Source of the DNA: VRUE01 sp963729995
Lineage (GTDB): Bacteria; Actinomycetota; Thermoleophilia; Solirubrobacterales; 70-9
Reading direction: 5' to 3'
NCBI GenBank assembly: GCA_963729995.1
Contig: CAVSPF010000003.1
Coordinates: 372,001 to 436,000, forward strand
Length of the DNA: 64,000 nt
The translations under genes were made by a program, and so were the position numbers. Below, piece by piece: positions 41,823-50,777 of this stretch. Within the stretch, counting starts at the first letter, position 1; every line of letters starts with the position of its first letter. The notes under the pieces are model-generated. The model saw only the letters and a list, made by a program, of their open reading frames with translations. It made no database searches and was not told the DNA's origin.

Positions 41823-42492
41823 GACCACCTCGAATGTCATCCTGGCATCCGGATCGCTGCAGAGGGCTGAGATTCTGCGGAAGCTGGGGGTTGGGTTCGA
41901 GGTGGTGGTATCCGGGGTGGAGGAGCTGATCGGGGGAGACCCCGAGACTGAGGTGCTTGAGAACGCCCGGCGCAAGGCACATGCGGTAGCCGATGCCGCT
42001 TCTCGCGCGGGTGGCGCCGCAGGGGGGACCGCCCCCGAGGAAGCTTCAGCTACCGCAGGGGGCGGTGGGTCCCCTGCGGCGACAGGACCCGCGCGCCAGC
42101 AACGCTTCGTCATCGCGTGCGACACCGACGTGGTGCTCGATGGTCGGGCGCTTGGGAAGCCGGGCGATGAGGCGGAGGCGCGGGAGTACCTGGACAGGCT
42201 GGCGGGACGGGCGCACGAGGTGCTGAGTGGATTGGTGGTGCTCGCCGGAGGGGAGGAGCGGAGTGGGCTGGAACGGACGACCGTCGTCTTCAAGCAGCTG
42301 GACGAGGTCGTCAAGGAGCGATACGTGCGGTTCGGAGAGTGGCGGGGCCGGTCCGGCGGTTATGCGATCCAGACGCTCGGCTCGACGCTGGTGGCGCGGA
42401 TCGAGGGAAGCGTGTCGAACGTCGTCGGGCTGCCCGTCGGATTGCTGGTGGAGCTGGCGCCCGATCTCTTCCAGCCGGGCTCAGCCGCGTGA
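41821..42492 (+). CDS. maf: Maf family nucleotide pyrophosphatase
   Basis: The 223-residue product has GTG start 41821, inside the right arm of a palindrome. The Maf core shows ILASGSLQRAEILRKLG, CDTDVVLDGRALGKPGD with the catalytic acid, and GGYAIQTLGSTLVARIEGSVSNVVGLP. It hydrolyses non-canonical or canonical NTPs to NMPs as a house-cleaning enzyme. Residues about 57-92 (SRAGGAAGGTAPEEASATAG and on) are an Ala/Gly-rich insertion between the AVAD helix and the CDTDVV strand, absent from ordinary Maf proteins. The insertion is encoded by a palindrome. Confidence 0.9.
   Translation: MTTSNVILASGSLQRAEILRKLGVGFEVVVSGVEELIGGDPETEVLENARRKAHAVADAASRAGGAAGGTAPEEASATAGGGGSPAATGPARQQRFVIACDTDVVLDGRALGKPGDEAEAREYLDRLAGRAHEVLSGLVVLAGGEERSGLERTTVVFKQLDEVVKERYVRFGEWRGRSGGYAIQTLGSTLVARIEGSVSNVVGLPVGLLVELAPDLFQPGSAA
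42015..42081. repeat. Palindromic insertion inside maf
   Basis: Outer 11-bp perfect arms (CGCCGCAGGGG 42015-42025 and CCCCTGCGGCG 42071-42081) and inner 9-bp arms (ACCGCCCCC 42028-42036 and GGGGGCGGT 42058-42066) surround a loop with GAAGCTTC. It is read in frame as the Ala/Gly-rich insert of Maf. Confidence 0.75.
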
Positions 42493-42569
42493 GCGAACGG
42501 CTCGGCGAGGTCAATTGAGCCATTTGGAGCTTCTGGGATGATTCGACCCCCAGTTGACCGTACTGACGC

Positions 42570-43619
42570 ATGGGCTTATTCAGCTATCTCACAAGACTCG
42601 GCGGCCGCGACATGGCGGTGGACCTCGGCACCGCCAACACGCTCGTCTACGTTCGCGGTAAGGGCATCGTTCTCTCCGAGCCCTCGGTGGTGGCGATCGA
42701 CTCGCGCAACGGCCAGGTTCACGCGGTCGGCGTCGAAGCGAAGCGGATGCTCGGGCGCACGCCGGGCACGATCACCGCAATCCGTCCGCTCAAGGACGGC
42801 GTGATCGCCGACTTCGACGTCACCGAGCAGATGCTCCGCCACTTCATCAAGCGCGTGCACTCCAATCGCTTCGCTCACCCGCGGGTGGTCGTCTGCGTGC
42901 CGTCGGGCGTGACCGGGGTGGAGAAGCGGGCCGTCGAGGAGGCCTGCCTGTCGGCCGGCGCCCGCAAGGCCTATCTGATCGAGGAGCCGATGGCGGCGGC
43001 GATCGGAGCCGGCCTCCCCGTCGCCGAGCCGACCGGCTCGCTGATCGTGGACGTGGGCGGCGGCACCACGGAGGTGGCGGTGATCTCGCTGGGCGGGATC
43101 GTCGTCTCGCAGTCGATCAGGGTCGGTGGCGACGAGCTCGACGAGGCGATCGTCAACTACTGCAAACACGAGTACAAACTGGCCATCGGCACACAGACGG
43201 CGGAGGAAGTCAAGCTGGAGGCCGGCTCGGCCTCGCCGCTGCCCGAGGAGGTGGAGGTCGAGATCCGTGGCCGCGATCTGGTCTCCGGACTGCCCAAAAC
43301 GATCACGCTCGGATCGGCCGAGGTTCGCGGGGCGCTCGACGAACCGATCGGGCACATCATCGACGCGGTCAAGGACACCCTCGACCGCACTCCGCCCGAG
43401 CTGGCCGGAGACATCATGGATCGGGGAATCACCCTGGCGGGGGGAGGAGCCCTTCTGCAAGGACTCGAACAGCGCCTCCGCGACGAGTGCCAGATGCCGT
43501 GCCAACTGGCAGAGTCACCACTGACATGCGTGGCGGTTGGTTCCGGCATCTCGCTTGAGGAGTTCGAGACGATCCACCGCGCCAGCAAGATGAACTCGGG
43601 AGCGACGCGCATTGTTTAG
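42570..43619 (+). CDS. mreB: Rod-shape-determining actin homologue MreB
   Basis: The product is 349 residues. Actin-fold motifs are MAVDLGTANTLVY (phosphate 1), IVDVGGGTTEVAVISLGG (phosphate 2) and MDRGITLAGGGALLQGL (adenosine). An N-terminal amphipathic stretch (GLFSYLTRLGG) may bind the membrane. MreB filaments guide the elongasome with MreC, MreD, PBP2 and RodA, all of which follow on this strand. Confidence 0.97.
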   Translation: MGLFSYLTRLGGRDMAVDLGTANTLVYVRGKGIVLSEPSVVAIDSRNGQVHAVGVEAKRMLGRTPGTITAIRPLKDGVIADFDVTEQMLRHFIKRVHSNRFAHPRVVVCVPSGVTGVEKRAVEEACLSAGARKAYLIEEPMAAAIGAGLPVAEPTGSLIVDVGGGTTEVAVISLGGIVVSQSIRVGGDELDEAIVNYCKHEYKLAIGTQTAEEVKLEAGSASPLPEEVEVEIRGRDLVSGLPKTITLGSAEVRGALDEPIGHIIDAVKDTLDRTPPELAGDIMDRGITLAGGGALLQGLEQRLRDECQMPCQLAESPLTCVAVGSGISLEEFETIHRASKMNSGATRIV

Positions 43620-43657
43620 CCGTCGCTCATGTAAAGCGCCAAACTTAGGTCCCTGCC

Positions 43658-44509
43658 GTGTACCGCAAGCAAGTACGCCGCCGTAGAGCGGTTCTAACCC
43701 TTCTGATCATCGGCTCGTTCCTGCTGCTGACGATCACCTACGGGCACAGCCCCGGAGGCCTGCAGCGGGGCGTCAGCACGGTCTTCAGCCCCCTGCAGAC
43801 GGTCGCCGACCGGGCGTTGAAGCCCGCGCGTGACTTTGTCGGCTGGTTCGACAAGACGTTTGACGCGCGCGGCGAAAACAGCCGGCTCAAATCCGAGCTG
43901 GTGAAGGCGCGGACGCAGGCGGTCGCCGGCCAGGAGGCGTTGCAGGAGAACGCGCAGCTGCGCAAGCTGGTCAGGCTGGACCGCGGTCCCGCGCTCGCCT
44001 CCTCCCCCTATAAGCCGGTGACCGGTCGTGTGATCACGCGCTCGCCCACGGTCTGGCACTCGGCGGTGACGATCGACGTCGGCAGTGGCGATGGCGTCCG
44101 CGTCAACGACCCGGTGGTCAGCGGCGATGGCCTGGTCGGGCGGATCGCGTCGGTGGAGCCGGGGTCGTCCCAGGTGAGCCTGCTCACCGACCATGCCAGC
44201 GCGGTCTCGGGGAAGGTCCTCCCGGGGGGCGTTCAGGGTGTGATCAGACCCGACGTCGGCAACCCCGAAGACCTGATCCTCGAATTCATCGACTCGACCA
44301 AGATCGTCCACCAGGGACAGGCCGTCGTCACCGCCGGCTGGCGCGCCCAGGGCCTTGCCTCGCTGTTCCCGCCGGGGCTTCCGGTCGGCGAAGTCACCCA
44401 CGCCTCGCTCACCGAACTGGAGGCAAGTCAGCAGGCTCACCTGCGACCCTACGCCGACCTCGCCAACCTCGACCTCGTCCAGGTGCTGACCGGAGGGTCG
44501 CGCGGATGA
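43658..44509 (+). CDS. mreC: Rod-shape-determining protein MreC
   Basis: The 283-residue product has a GTG start. A basic N-terminus (YRKQVRRRRAV) precedes one membrane helix (LTLLIIGSFLLLTITYG). A coiled coil follows (ENSRLKSELVKARTQAVAGQEALQENAQLRKL), then the beta-barrel MreC domain with VTIDVGSGDGVRVNDPVVSGDGLVG. It links MreB to PBP2 outside the membrane. The stop overlaps the mreD start (ATGA). Confidence 0.95.
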   Translation: MYRKQVRRRRAVLTLLIIGSFLLLTITYGHSPGGLQRGVSTVFSPLQTVADRALKPARDFVGWFDKTFDARGENSRLKSELVKARTQAVAGQEALQENAQLRKLVRLDRGPALASSPYKPVTGRVITRSPTVWHSAVTIDVGSGDGVRVNDPVVSGDGLVGRIASVEPGSSQVSLLTDHASAVSGKVLPGGVQGVIRPDVGNPEDLILEFIDSTKIVHQGQAVVTAGWRAQGLASLFPPGLPVGEVTHASLTELEASQQAHLRPYADLANLDLVQVLTGGSRG

Positions 44510-45054
44510 TCGTCACCCCGAAGATCTTTCTCCGCCTTGCCGCGATCACGATCCTGGGCGTGCTGCTGCAGCTTTCCTTCTTCTCCCGAATCGAGGTCTT
44601 CCACACCAGCCCCGACGTGCTGCCGGCCCTGGTCGTCTCCCTCGGCCTGCTCGGCGGCAGCATGACCGGAGCGGTGATGGGTTTCTCGATCGGCCTGCTT
44701 TCCGACTGCCTCGTGGCGGAGGCCCTCGGCGCCTCCTCGCTGGTGCTGCTCGGCATCGGCTATCTCGCCGGGCTGTTCCGAGAGCGCTTCGAGATCCACA
44801 GCTCGCTTGTCCCGCCGCTGCTCTGCATGGGGCTGACCGTGGTTGCCGAGATCGGCTTCGCCCTGTTGCAGGTGATGTTGGGGGTGAACGCGCCGGTCAG
44901 CGTGCTGGTCGTCCGCGACATGCTCCTGAAAGGCATATTCGCCTTCTTCCTCGGCTGGCCGATCTACCTCGGGGTGCGGCGAGCGCTGCGCCCGGCCCTG
45001 GTCGAGGAGCCGAAGGTGAACCGTCGCAAGCAGCCGACCGTGCTGGGAGCCTAG
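44506..45054 (+). CDS. mreD: Rod-shape-determining membrane protein MreD
   Basis: The 182-residue product has five to six hydrophobic helices and the MreD-type segments VLLQLSFFSRIEVFHTSPDVL and GLLSDCLVAEALGASSLVLLGIGYLAG. It is part of the elongasome membrane complex. Its 4-bp overlap with mreC indicates translational coupling. Only 3 bp separate it from the PBP2 gene. Confidence 0.92.
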   Translation: MIVTPKIFLRLAAITILGVLLQLSFFSRIEVFHTSPDVLPALVVSLGLLGGSMTGAVMGFSIGLLSDCLVAEALGASSLVLLGIGYLAGLFRERFEIHSSLVPPLLCMGLTVVAEIGFALLQVMLGVNAPVSVLVVRDMLLKGIFAFFLGWPIYLGVRRALRPALVEEPKVNRRKQPTVLGA

Positions 45055-45057
45055 GCG

Positions 45058-46923
45058 ATGTACCTTCGCTCCGACGAGCGTGGACCCGGGATGAACAACA
45101 GGCTGACCCTGCGGATCGCCGTCGCCGGTGGCCTGGCGCTGGCCCTGTTTGCGGTGCTCTTCTTTCGCCTCTGGTTTCTGCAGGTCCTCAACGGGCAGAC
45201 GTATCTGGCCGAAGCGAACAACAACCGCACCCGCTCCTACCGGGTCAGCGCCCCGCGCGGCTACATCCTCGACCGCAACGGCAAGCGGCTGGTCGAAAAC
45301 CGCACCAGCCTGGCCTTGCAGGTCAACCCGCGCAAGCTGCCGCAGAGCCCCGTCAAGCGGCGGGCCGAGCTGACACAGCTGGCCGCTCTCATCCACAGCT
45401 CCCAGCACCAGGTGCGCAAGCTCATGCATGAACAGCTGAAGCTGGCGCCGAGCGCGCCGGTGACCCTGCGCCGCGATGTCGGCTACTACCTCGTCTACTA
45501 CCTGCAGGAAAACCAGGCTCGCTTCCCGGGCGTTGCGGCGCAACGGGTCTTCGTCCGTCGCTACCCACATGGCAGCCTTGCCGCCCATCTGCTCGGCTAC
45601 GTCGGGGAGATCAGCGAAAAACAGCTGAAGGAACGGCGCTACCGCGGCCTCGTGCCGGGCGACGAGATCGGGCAGGAAGGGGTCGAGCACACCTACGACC
45701 GCTACCTTCGCGGCCGGCCCGGCATCACCAGGATCCAGGTCGACGCTATGGGGCAGCCGACCCGGCGCGGGCAGTTGGTCTCCCAACCTCCAGTTCCCGG
45801 GGACAACCTGAAGCTCTCGGTCGACTCCGGCGTGCAGGCCGCCGGGGAAGCGGCGCTTGCCAGCCGCGGCCTCCCCGGTGGGTTCATCACGATGAACGTC
45901 CACAACGGCGAAATCATCGCCCTCGGCTCCTTCCCGACCTTTGAACCTGCGGTCTTCACGAAACCGCTGACCCAGACGCAGGTCAACCTGCTCTACCGCA
46001 ACTCGCTGGCGCCGCTCACCGACCGGGCGATCGCCGGGCTCTACCCGACCGGCTCCACGTTCAAGCTGATCACCGCGATGGCCTCGCTCAACAGCGGCGT
46101 GAGCACGCCGGAAACCGTGATCGAAGACCCCGGCTCGATCACGATCGGCGGGGAGAAGTTCGAAGACTCCGAAGGCGTCGGCCATGGCGCGGTCGACTTG
46201 GTCGAAGCGTTGAAGGTCTCCTCCGACGTCTACTTCTACACGCTGGGCTGGAAGATGTGGAACACGGGTGCGCTGCAGCACTGGGCGCACCTGCTCGGAA
46301 TCGGCAGACCGACCGGGATCGACCTGCCGGGCTCCGCAATCGGGACCCTGCCGGGCAAGAAGTGGGCCGAAGAAGAAATTGCGAAGGGCGCAGAACTCGA
46401 ACCATGGGGGCCGGGCCAGAACGTCCAGCTGGCCACCGGGCAGGGCTACCTGCAGACCAATCCGCTGCAGATGGCGGTCGCCTACGCGACCGTCGCCAAC
46501 GGCGGCACGGTTGTGACGCCGCATGTCGGCCTGCAGATCGACGATGCGGCCGGACGCGTGCTGCGCGAATTCAGCCCGCGGCCGCGACGCCACGTCCACG
46601 TCGACCCCGAATACCGGGCGGTGATCCTGGAGGGCCTGCACGAGGCGGCTCAGACGTCTGGCGGGACCTCCTGCTCGAGCTTCTGCGGCTTCCGGGTCCA
46701 GGTTGCGGGCAAGACCGGTACCGCGGAACGCGGTCCCGGTCATCCGAACCAGTCGTGGTACGTCGTGCTCGCTCCCTACCCGAATCCCCGTATCGTGACG
46801 GCGGTGACGATTGAGGAAGGCGGCTTCGGGGCCGAATCGGCGGCGCCGGCCGCGAAACAGATCCTCGAAGCCTATTTCGGCAAGCACGGCCCCGGCGCCG
46901 CCTACGCAGGCAGGCGAGGTTGA
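45058..46923 (+). CDS. mrdA: Penicillin-binding protein 2 (elongation transpeptidase)
   Basis: The product is 621 residues; ATG 45091 is a later alternative start. One membrane helix (VAGGLALALFAVLFFRLWFLQVL) is followed by the PBP dimer domain (APRGYILDRNGKRLVEN) and the transpeptidase domain. Active-site motifs are SxxK in YPTGSTFKLITAM, SxN-like SSDVYFY, and KTGT in VAGKTGTAERG. It cross-links peptidoglycan during elongation and works with RodA, whose ATG overlaps the stop here. Confidence 0.95.
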   Translation: MYLRSDERGPGMNNRLTLRIAVAGGLALALFAVLFFRLWFLQVLNGQTYLAEANNNRTRSYRVSAPRGYILDRNGKRLVENRTSLALQVNPRKLPQSPVKRRAELTQLAALIHSSQHQVRKLMHEQLKLAPSAPVTLRRDVGYYLVYYLQENQARFPGVAAQRVFVRRYPHGSLAAHLLGYVGEISEKQLKERRYRGLVPGDEIGQEGVEHTYDRYLRGRPGITRIQVDAMGQPTRRGQLVSQPPVPGDNLKLSVDSGVQAAGEAALASRGLPGGFITMNVHNGEIIALGSFPTFEPAVFTKPLTQTQVNLLYRNSLAPLTDRAIAGLYPTGSTFKLITAMASLNSGVSTPETVIEDPGSITIGGEKFEDSEGVGHGAVDLVEALKVSSDVYFYTLGWKMWNTGALQHWAHLLGIGRPTGIDLPGSAIGTLPGKKWAEEEIAKGAELEPWGPGQNVQLATGQGYLQTNPLQMAVAYATVANGGTVVTPHVGLQIDDAAGRVLREFSPRPRRHVHVDPEYRAVILEGLHEAAQTSGGTSCSSFCGFRVQVAGKTGTAERGPGHPNQSWYVVLAPYPNPRIVTAVTIEEGGFGAESAAPAAKQILEAYFGKHGPGAAYAGRRG

Positions 46924-48119
46924 TGTACGCGACGCGAACGCGCCGGACGCGCCCCGAGCCCTTTGCCGTACGACCCGGGGTCGCCGAGCGCCTCGGCCTG
47001 CCCTACCTCGACACCGGGCTCGGCCTGTCCACGATCGCCCTGGCGGCGTTCGGCGTCTTCACCCTGAGCCAGGCGACGCTGCACGACGTGCCCGGCAACC
47101 CCCATTACTACGTCGATCGCCAGGTGATCTACGCCGTGCTCGGCCTGGTTGGGATGTACCTGCTCGCCCGCATCGACTACTCGCGCTTCCGCGAGCTGCG
47201 GGTCGGCGTCTACACCTTCCTCTGCGTCAGCGTCGCACTCGTCTTCGTCTTCGGCGTCGCGGCGCGTGGGTCGCGGCGCGCCTTCGAACTTCCCTTCTTC
47301 AGCTTTCAGCCATCTGAGGTCGGCAAGCTCCTGCTGGTGCTTGCGCTTGCCGGCTTCGTCATCGATGGCGCCCGGCGTGGCTCGGCTCGGCAGCGCACTG
47401 TGCGCTACCTCTGCCTTGGCCTCGCCCCGGCTGCGCTTGTCTTCCTGCAGCCCGACCTCGGCACCTCCCTGGTGTTCGGGGTCATCACACTCGCCGTGAT
47501 GTACGTGGGGGGCGTCCGCTGGACGCACCTCGCGGCAATCGGCGCGGCCCTCGTCGCAATCACCGCGATGGTCCTCGTGGTCGCTCCCACAGTTGGGACG
47601 CCGGTCCTCAAGGGCTACCAGGAGCAGAGGCTGACCTCGTTCCTGCATCCAAGCGCGGAACCCAGCGACGCGGGCTACCAGCAGAACCAGGCCATGATCG
47701 CCATCGGCTCCGGGGGCAAGACCGGGCGGGGCAATCAGGCAACTCAGACGCGGCTCGATTTCGTCCCTGAGCGGCACACCGACTTCATCTTCGCGGTGAT
47801 CGGTGAGCGCTATGGATTCCTTGGAGCCGCGTTCGTCCTATCCCTTTACGCCCTGCTCATCTGGCGGGCGCTGCGGATCGTGACGCTCTCGAAGAACTCA
47901 TACGGGACCATCGTGGCGGGCGGAATTGGCGCCATGCTGCTTTTCCAGGTCTTCGTCAACGTGGGGATGAACCTCGGGATCATGCCGATCACGGGAATCC
48001 CCCTGCCGCTGCTGAGCTACGGGGGTTCCTCCGTGCTCGCGACGTTTCTCGCGGTGGGAGTTCTTCAGAGCATCCACGTGCAAGCGCGCCTCAGCCAGGA
48101 GGGCAGGTTCGTCCGGTGA
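46923..48119 (+). CDS. rodA: SEDS peptidoglycan glycosyltransferase RodA
   Basis: The 398-residue product starts with ATG 46923, sharing bases with the mrdA stop (TGATG). About ten hydrophobic helices carry SEDS motifs: FFSFQPSEVGKLLLVLALAGF, LQPDLGTSLVFG with the essential Asp, FVPERHTDFIFAVIGERYGF and MPITGIPLPLLSYGGSSVL. It polymerises glycan strands with PBP2. Confidence 0.95.
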   Translation: MYATRTRRTRPEPFAVRPGVAERLGLPYLDTGLGLSTIALAAFGVFTLSQATLHDVPGNPHYYVDRQVIYAVLGLVGMYLLARIDYSRFRELRVGVYTFLCVSVALVFVFGVAARGSRRAFELPFFSFQPSEVGKLLLVLALAGFVIDGARRGSARQRTVRYLCLGLAPAALVFLQPDLGTSLVFGVITLAVMYVGGVRWTHLAAIGAALVAITAMVLVVAPTVGTPVLKGYQEQRLTSFLHPSAEPSDAGYQQNQAMIAIGSGGKTGRGNQATQTRLDFVPERHTDFIFAVIGERYGFLGAAFVLSLYALLIWRALRIVTLSKNSYGTIVAGGIGAMLLFQVFVNVGMNLGIMPITGIPLPLLSYGGSSVLATFLAVGVLQSIHVQARLSQEGRFVR

Positions 48120-48169
48120 TACTTGAATGACGCCGGGCTGTGCGTACCTACCTGAACTGAGCTGAATCG

Positions 48170-50008
48170 ATGAAAAAAGCAATTCTGGTGTCCGCCGATC
48201 GCGGCGAGACCCGCGTCGCCGTCCTCGAGTCGAAGACGAAAGGCGGCAAGCGCGACGTTGCGGAGCTCTACATCGAGCGCCGCGGTCGCCGCTCGATCGT
48301 TGGCAACATCTACATTGGCAAGGTCGACAACGTCCTTCCCGGAATGGAGGCTGCCTTCGTCGACATCGGCCTCGAGCGCAACGGCTTCCTGCACGTCGAC
48401 GAGATCGTCCTGCCGAACGGCGAACAGGCGCCGAGACGGGGTCGCGGCAGCGGCCCCCGCATCAACGAGCTGATCAAACCCGGTCAGGAGATCGTCGTGC
48501 AGGTCGTAAAGGACCCGCTGAAGTCGAAGGGTGCACGGCTTTCGATGAACGTCTCGATCGCCGGTCGCTATCTCGTCTACGCACCGCAGGGCGGCGGCGT
48601 CGGCGTCAGCCGGCGGCTCTCCGAATCGGAGCGCGACCGCCTGCGAAAGATGGTCGACCGAACCTACAAGGGGCCGGGCGGGCTGATCGTCCGCACCGCC
48701 GCGCACGGCGCCAAGAAATCGGACTTCGTGCGGGAGGTCGGCTACCTGCACAGGCTCAACGAGGTGCTGCAGCGGCGCATCGAGCAGACCAAGGCTCCCG
48801 GGCTCGTCTTCCAGGAGGCCGACCTCCCGGTGCGGGTCCTGCGCGACGTCTTCCTCATCGACTTCGAAACGGCGATCATCGATTCGCCGAAGCAGTTCGA
48901 GCGGGTCACCGGCTTCTTCCAGCGCACGGCGCCCGAGCTGGTGGACAAGGTCGAGCTCTACAAGGGCAAGAAGCCGCTGCTTGAGAAATGGGGGATCGAC
49001 AAGGAGATCGAGGCGACCCTGGTGCGGCGCGTCGACCTGGCCTCGGGCGGCTACCTGATCATCGACTACACCGAGGCGCTCACCGTGATCGACGTGAACA
49101 GCGGCAGCTTCACCGGCCGCGGCAAAGGGGGGCTGGAGGAGACGATCACGCGCGTCAACACCGAGGCGGCCGACGAGGTCGTGAGGCAGCTCCGCCTGCG
49201 CGACATCGGCGGGATCATCGTCATCGACTTCATCGACATGGCCCGCGCCAAAAACCGGGACAAAGTCCTGAAAACCCTCCGCAAAGCGCTCGATGCCGAC
49301 AAGTCGAAGAGCTACGTGGTCGAGGTCTCGCCGCTCGGGCTGGTCGAGATGACCCGCCAGAACATCACCGACGGGGTGCGCGAGATCCTCACCGAGCCCT
49401 GCCCGACCTGCGCTGGCGAGGGTGTTGTGCTCTCCGCCGAGACGGTGGCGCTGGAGGGCCTGCGCAAGATGCGCGATCTGGCCGGGGAGGAGGCGGAGGC
49501 GTTCCTGCTGCGCGTCAACCCAAAGGCTGCGGCGAAGCTGATCGAGCCAGACAGCGGTCTTGCCGAGCTGGAGAGCGAAACCGGCAAGCAGTTCCACTTC
49601 GAGGGCGGCGATGCGCTCGCGATCGACACGTTCGAGGTCGTGGAGTCAGGCAGTCGTCAGGCGATCGAGGAGCGCGCGCTGCCGTTCAAGGTCGGCGAGG
49701 AGGTGCTGGTCACCGTCGAGGAGCCCCATATGTACAACCCCGATGACGCGGTCGCCCGCATCGACTCCTACATCATCAGCATCGTCGGTGGCGGGCCTTA
49801 CGTCGGCGAGCGGAAGCTGGTGCGAATCGAGCGAGCCGAGCGAGCCGCCGCGGTGGCCTCGCTGCCCGGCGTGGAAGCGGCCAGCACCGCCGCTGGCGGC
49901 GATGGGGACGGTTCCCAGCTAGAATCCGCCGCCTCGCGCAGTCACCGTCGGGGCCGCAGGGGCGGTCCCGATCGGTCGCGCTCAACCCAGAGCGGCAAGG
50001 ACGAATGA
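48170..50008 (+). CDS. rng: Ribonuclease E/G
   Basis: The product is 612 residues. The S1 RNA-binding domain covers residues about 35-120 (GNIYIGKVDNVLPGMEAAFVDIGLERNGFLHVDEI). The catalytic DNase-I-like part has TVIDVNSGSF and GIIVIDFIDM, which supply the metal-binding acids, and the zinc-link cysteines are in PCPTCAGEG. The C-terminal 100 residues are a variable basic tail (SHRRGRRGGPDRSRS). It processes rRNA and decays mRNA. Its TGA overlaps the rplU ATG. Confidence 0.94.
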   Translation: MKKAILVSADRGETRVAVLESKTKGGKRDVAELYIERRGRRSIVGNIYIGKVDNVLPGMEAAFVDIGLERNGFLHVDEIVLPNGEQAPRRGRGSGPRINELIKPGQEIVVQVVKDPLKSKGARLSMNVSIAGRYLVYAPQGGGVGVSRRLSESERDRLRKMVDRTYKGPGGLIVRTAAHGAKKSDFVREVGYLHRLNEVLQRRIEQTKAPGLVFQEADLPVRVLRDVFLIDFETAIIDSPKQFERVTGFFQRTAPELVDKVELYKGKKPLLEKWGIDKEIEATLVRRVDLASGGYLIIDYTEALTVIDVNSGSFTGRGKGGLEETITRVNTEAADEVVRQLRLRDIGGIIVIDFIDMARAKNRDKVLKTLRKALDADKSKSYVVEVSPLGLVEMTRQNITDGVREILTEPCPTCAGEGVVLSAETVALEGLRKMRDLAGEEAEAFLLRVNPKAAAKLIEPDSGLAELESETGKQFHFEGGDALAIDTFEVVESGSRQAIEERALPFKVGEEVLVTVEEPHMYNPDDAVARIDSYIISIVGGGPYVGERKLVRIERAERAAAVASLPGVEAASTAAGGDGDGSQLESAASRSHRRGRRGGPDRSRSTQSGKDE

Positions 50009-50475
50009 GCACGTACGCGGTCATAGAGAGCGGAGGGAAGCAGTACCGGGTCGAGAAAGGCAGCTCGCTGCTGGTCGACAGGCTCAGCGCCAAGCAGGGC
50101 GACAAGGTCAACCTGCGGCCTGTGATGTACCGCGACAAGGAGATTGTCGCCGCGCCCAAGGAGCTGGAGAAGGTGAAGGTCGAGGCGACCGTCGCCGAGC
50201 ACCTGCGTGGGCCGAAGATCAAGGTCTTCAAATACAAGCCGAAGAAGGGCTACCGACGGCGTGCCGGCCATCGCTCCGAGCTGACCAGGCTGGAGGTGAC
50301 GGAGCTGAAGCTGCTGACCCGCAAAGCGGCGGCGCCGAAAGCGGAGCCGAAGACGAAAGAGCCGGTCGCCGAGCCGACGGCGAAAGCGGTGAAGAAAGCC
50401 GCGACCGCGAAAGCGAAAGCGGTGAAACCTGCCGCGAAGAAACCGGCTGCTAAAAAGGACTCCGATGGCTCATAA
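50005..50475 (+). CDS. rplU: 50S ribosomal protein L21 with Lys/Ala-rich extension
   Basis: The product is 156 residues. The L21 core is residues 1-103 (YAVIESGGKQYRVEKGSSLLVDRL, then FKYKPKKGYRRRAGHRSELTRL). The extra C-terminal 50 residues are low-complexity Ala/Lys/Pro (KAVKKAATAKAKAVKPAAKK), a histone-like tail that may bind rRNA. The 3' end overlaps rpmA by 11 bp. Confidence 0.95.
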   Translation: MSTYAVIESGGKQYRVEKGSSLLVDRLSAKQGDKVNLRPVMYRDKEIVAAPKELEKVKVEATVAEHLRGPKIKVFKYKPKKGYRRRAGHRSELTRLEVTELKLLTRKAAAPKAEPKTKEPVAEPTAKAVKKAATAKAKAVKPAAKKPAAKKDSDGS

Positions 50476-50716
50476 GAAGGGACTTGGCTCAAGCCGCAAC
50501 GGACGCGAATCCAACCCCAAGATGCTCGGGGTCAAGGTGTTCGCAGGCCAGAAGGTCTCCGGTGGCGAGATCATCGTGCGCCAGCGCGGCACCCGCTTCT
50601 GGCCCGGCGACGGGACCGGCCTCGGCCGCGATCACACGATCTTCGCGACGCGGGCGGGTACGGTCGAGTTCAAACCGGCTCGCAAGGGTCGCACGATTTC
50701 GGTTCTTCAGGACTAA
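50465..50716 (+). CDS. rpmA: 50S ribosomal protein L27
   Basis: The 83-residue product begins AHKKGLGSSRNGRESN, followed by GTRFWPGDGTGLGRDHTIFA, which are full L27 signatures. There is no N-terminal cleavage extension as in Firmicutes. It is placed at the peptidyl-transferase centre. obgE normally follows directly; here two restriction-modification genes intervene. Confidence 0.97.
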   Translation: MAHKKGLGSSRNGRESNPKMLGVKVFAGQKVSGGEIIVRQRGTRFWPGDGTGLGRDHTIFATRAGTVEFKPARKGRTISVLQD

Positions 50717-50777
50717 GACACGGCACCGAGTCCCGGCGTCAAGTCACGTCCTTTCGGTGAATTAACGTTCACGCGCT

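Noticed and set aside
49900..49920. GGGGACGGTTCCC in the rng tail as another REP-like end
   Set aside because: It has no inverted partner nearby and lies in a normal variable tail; similarity to the ndk-maf end is probably chance.
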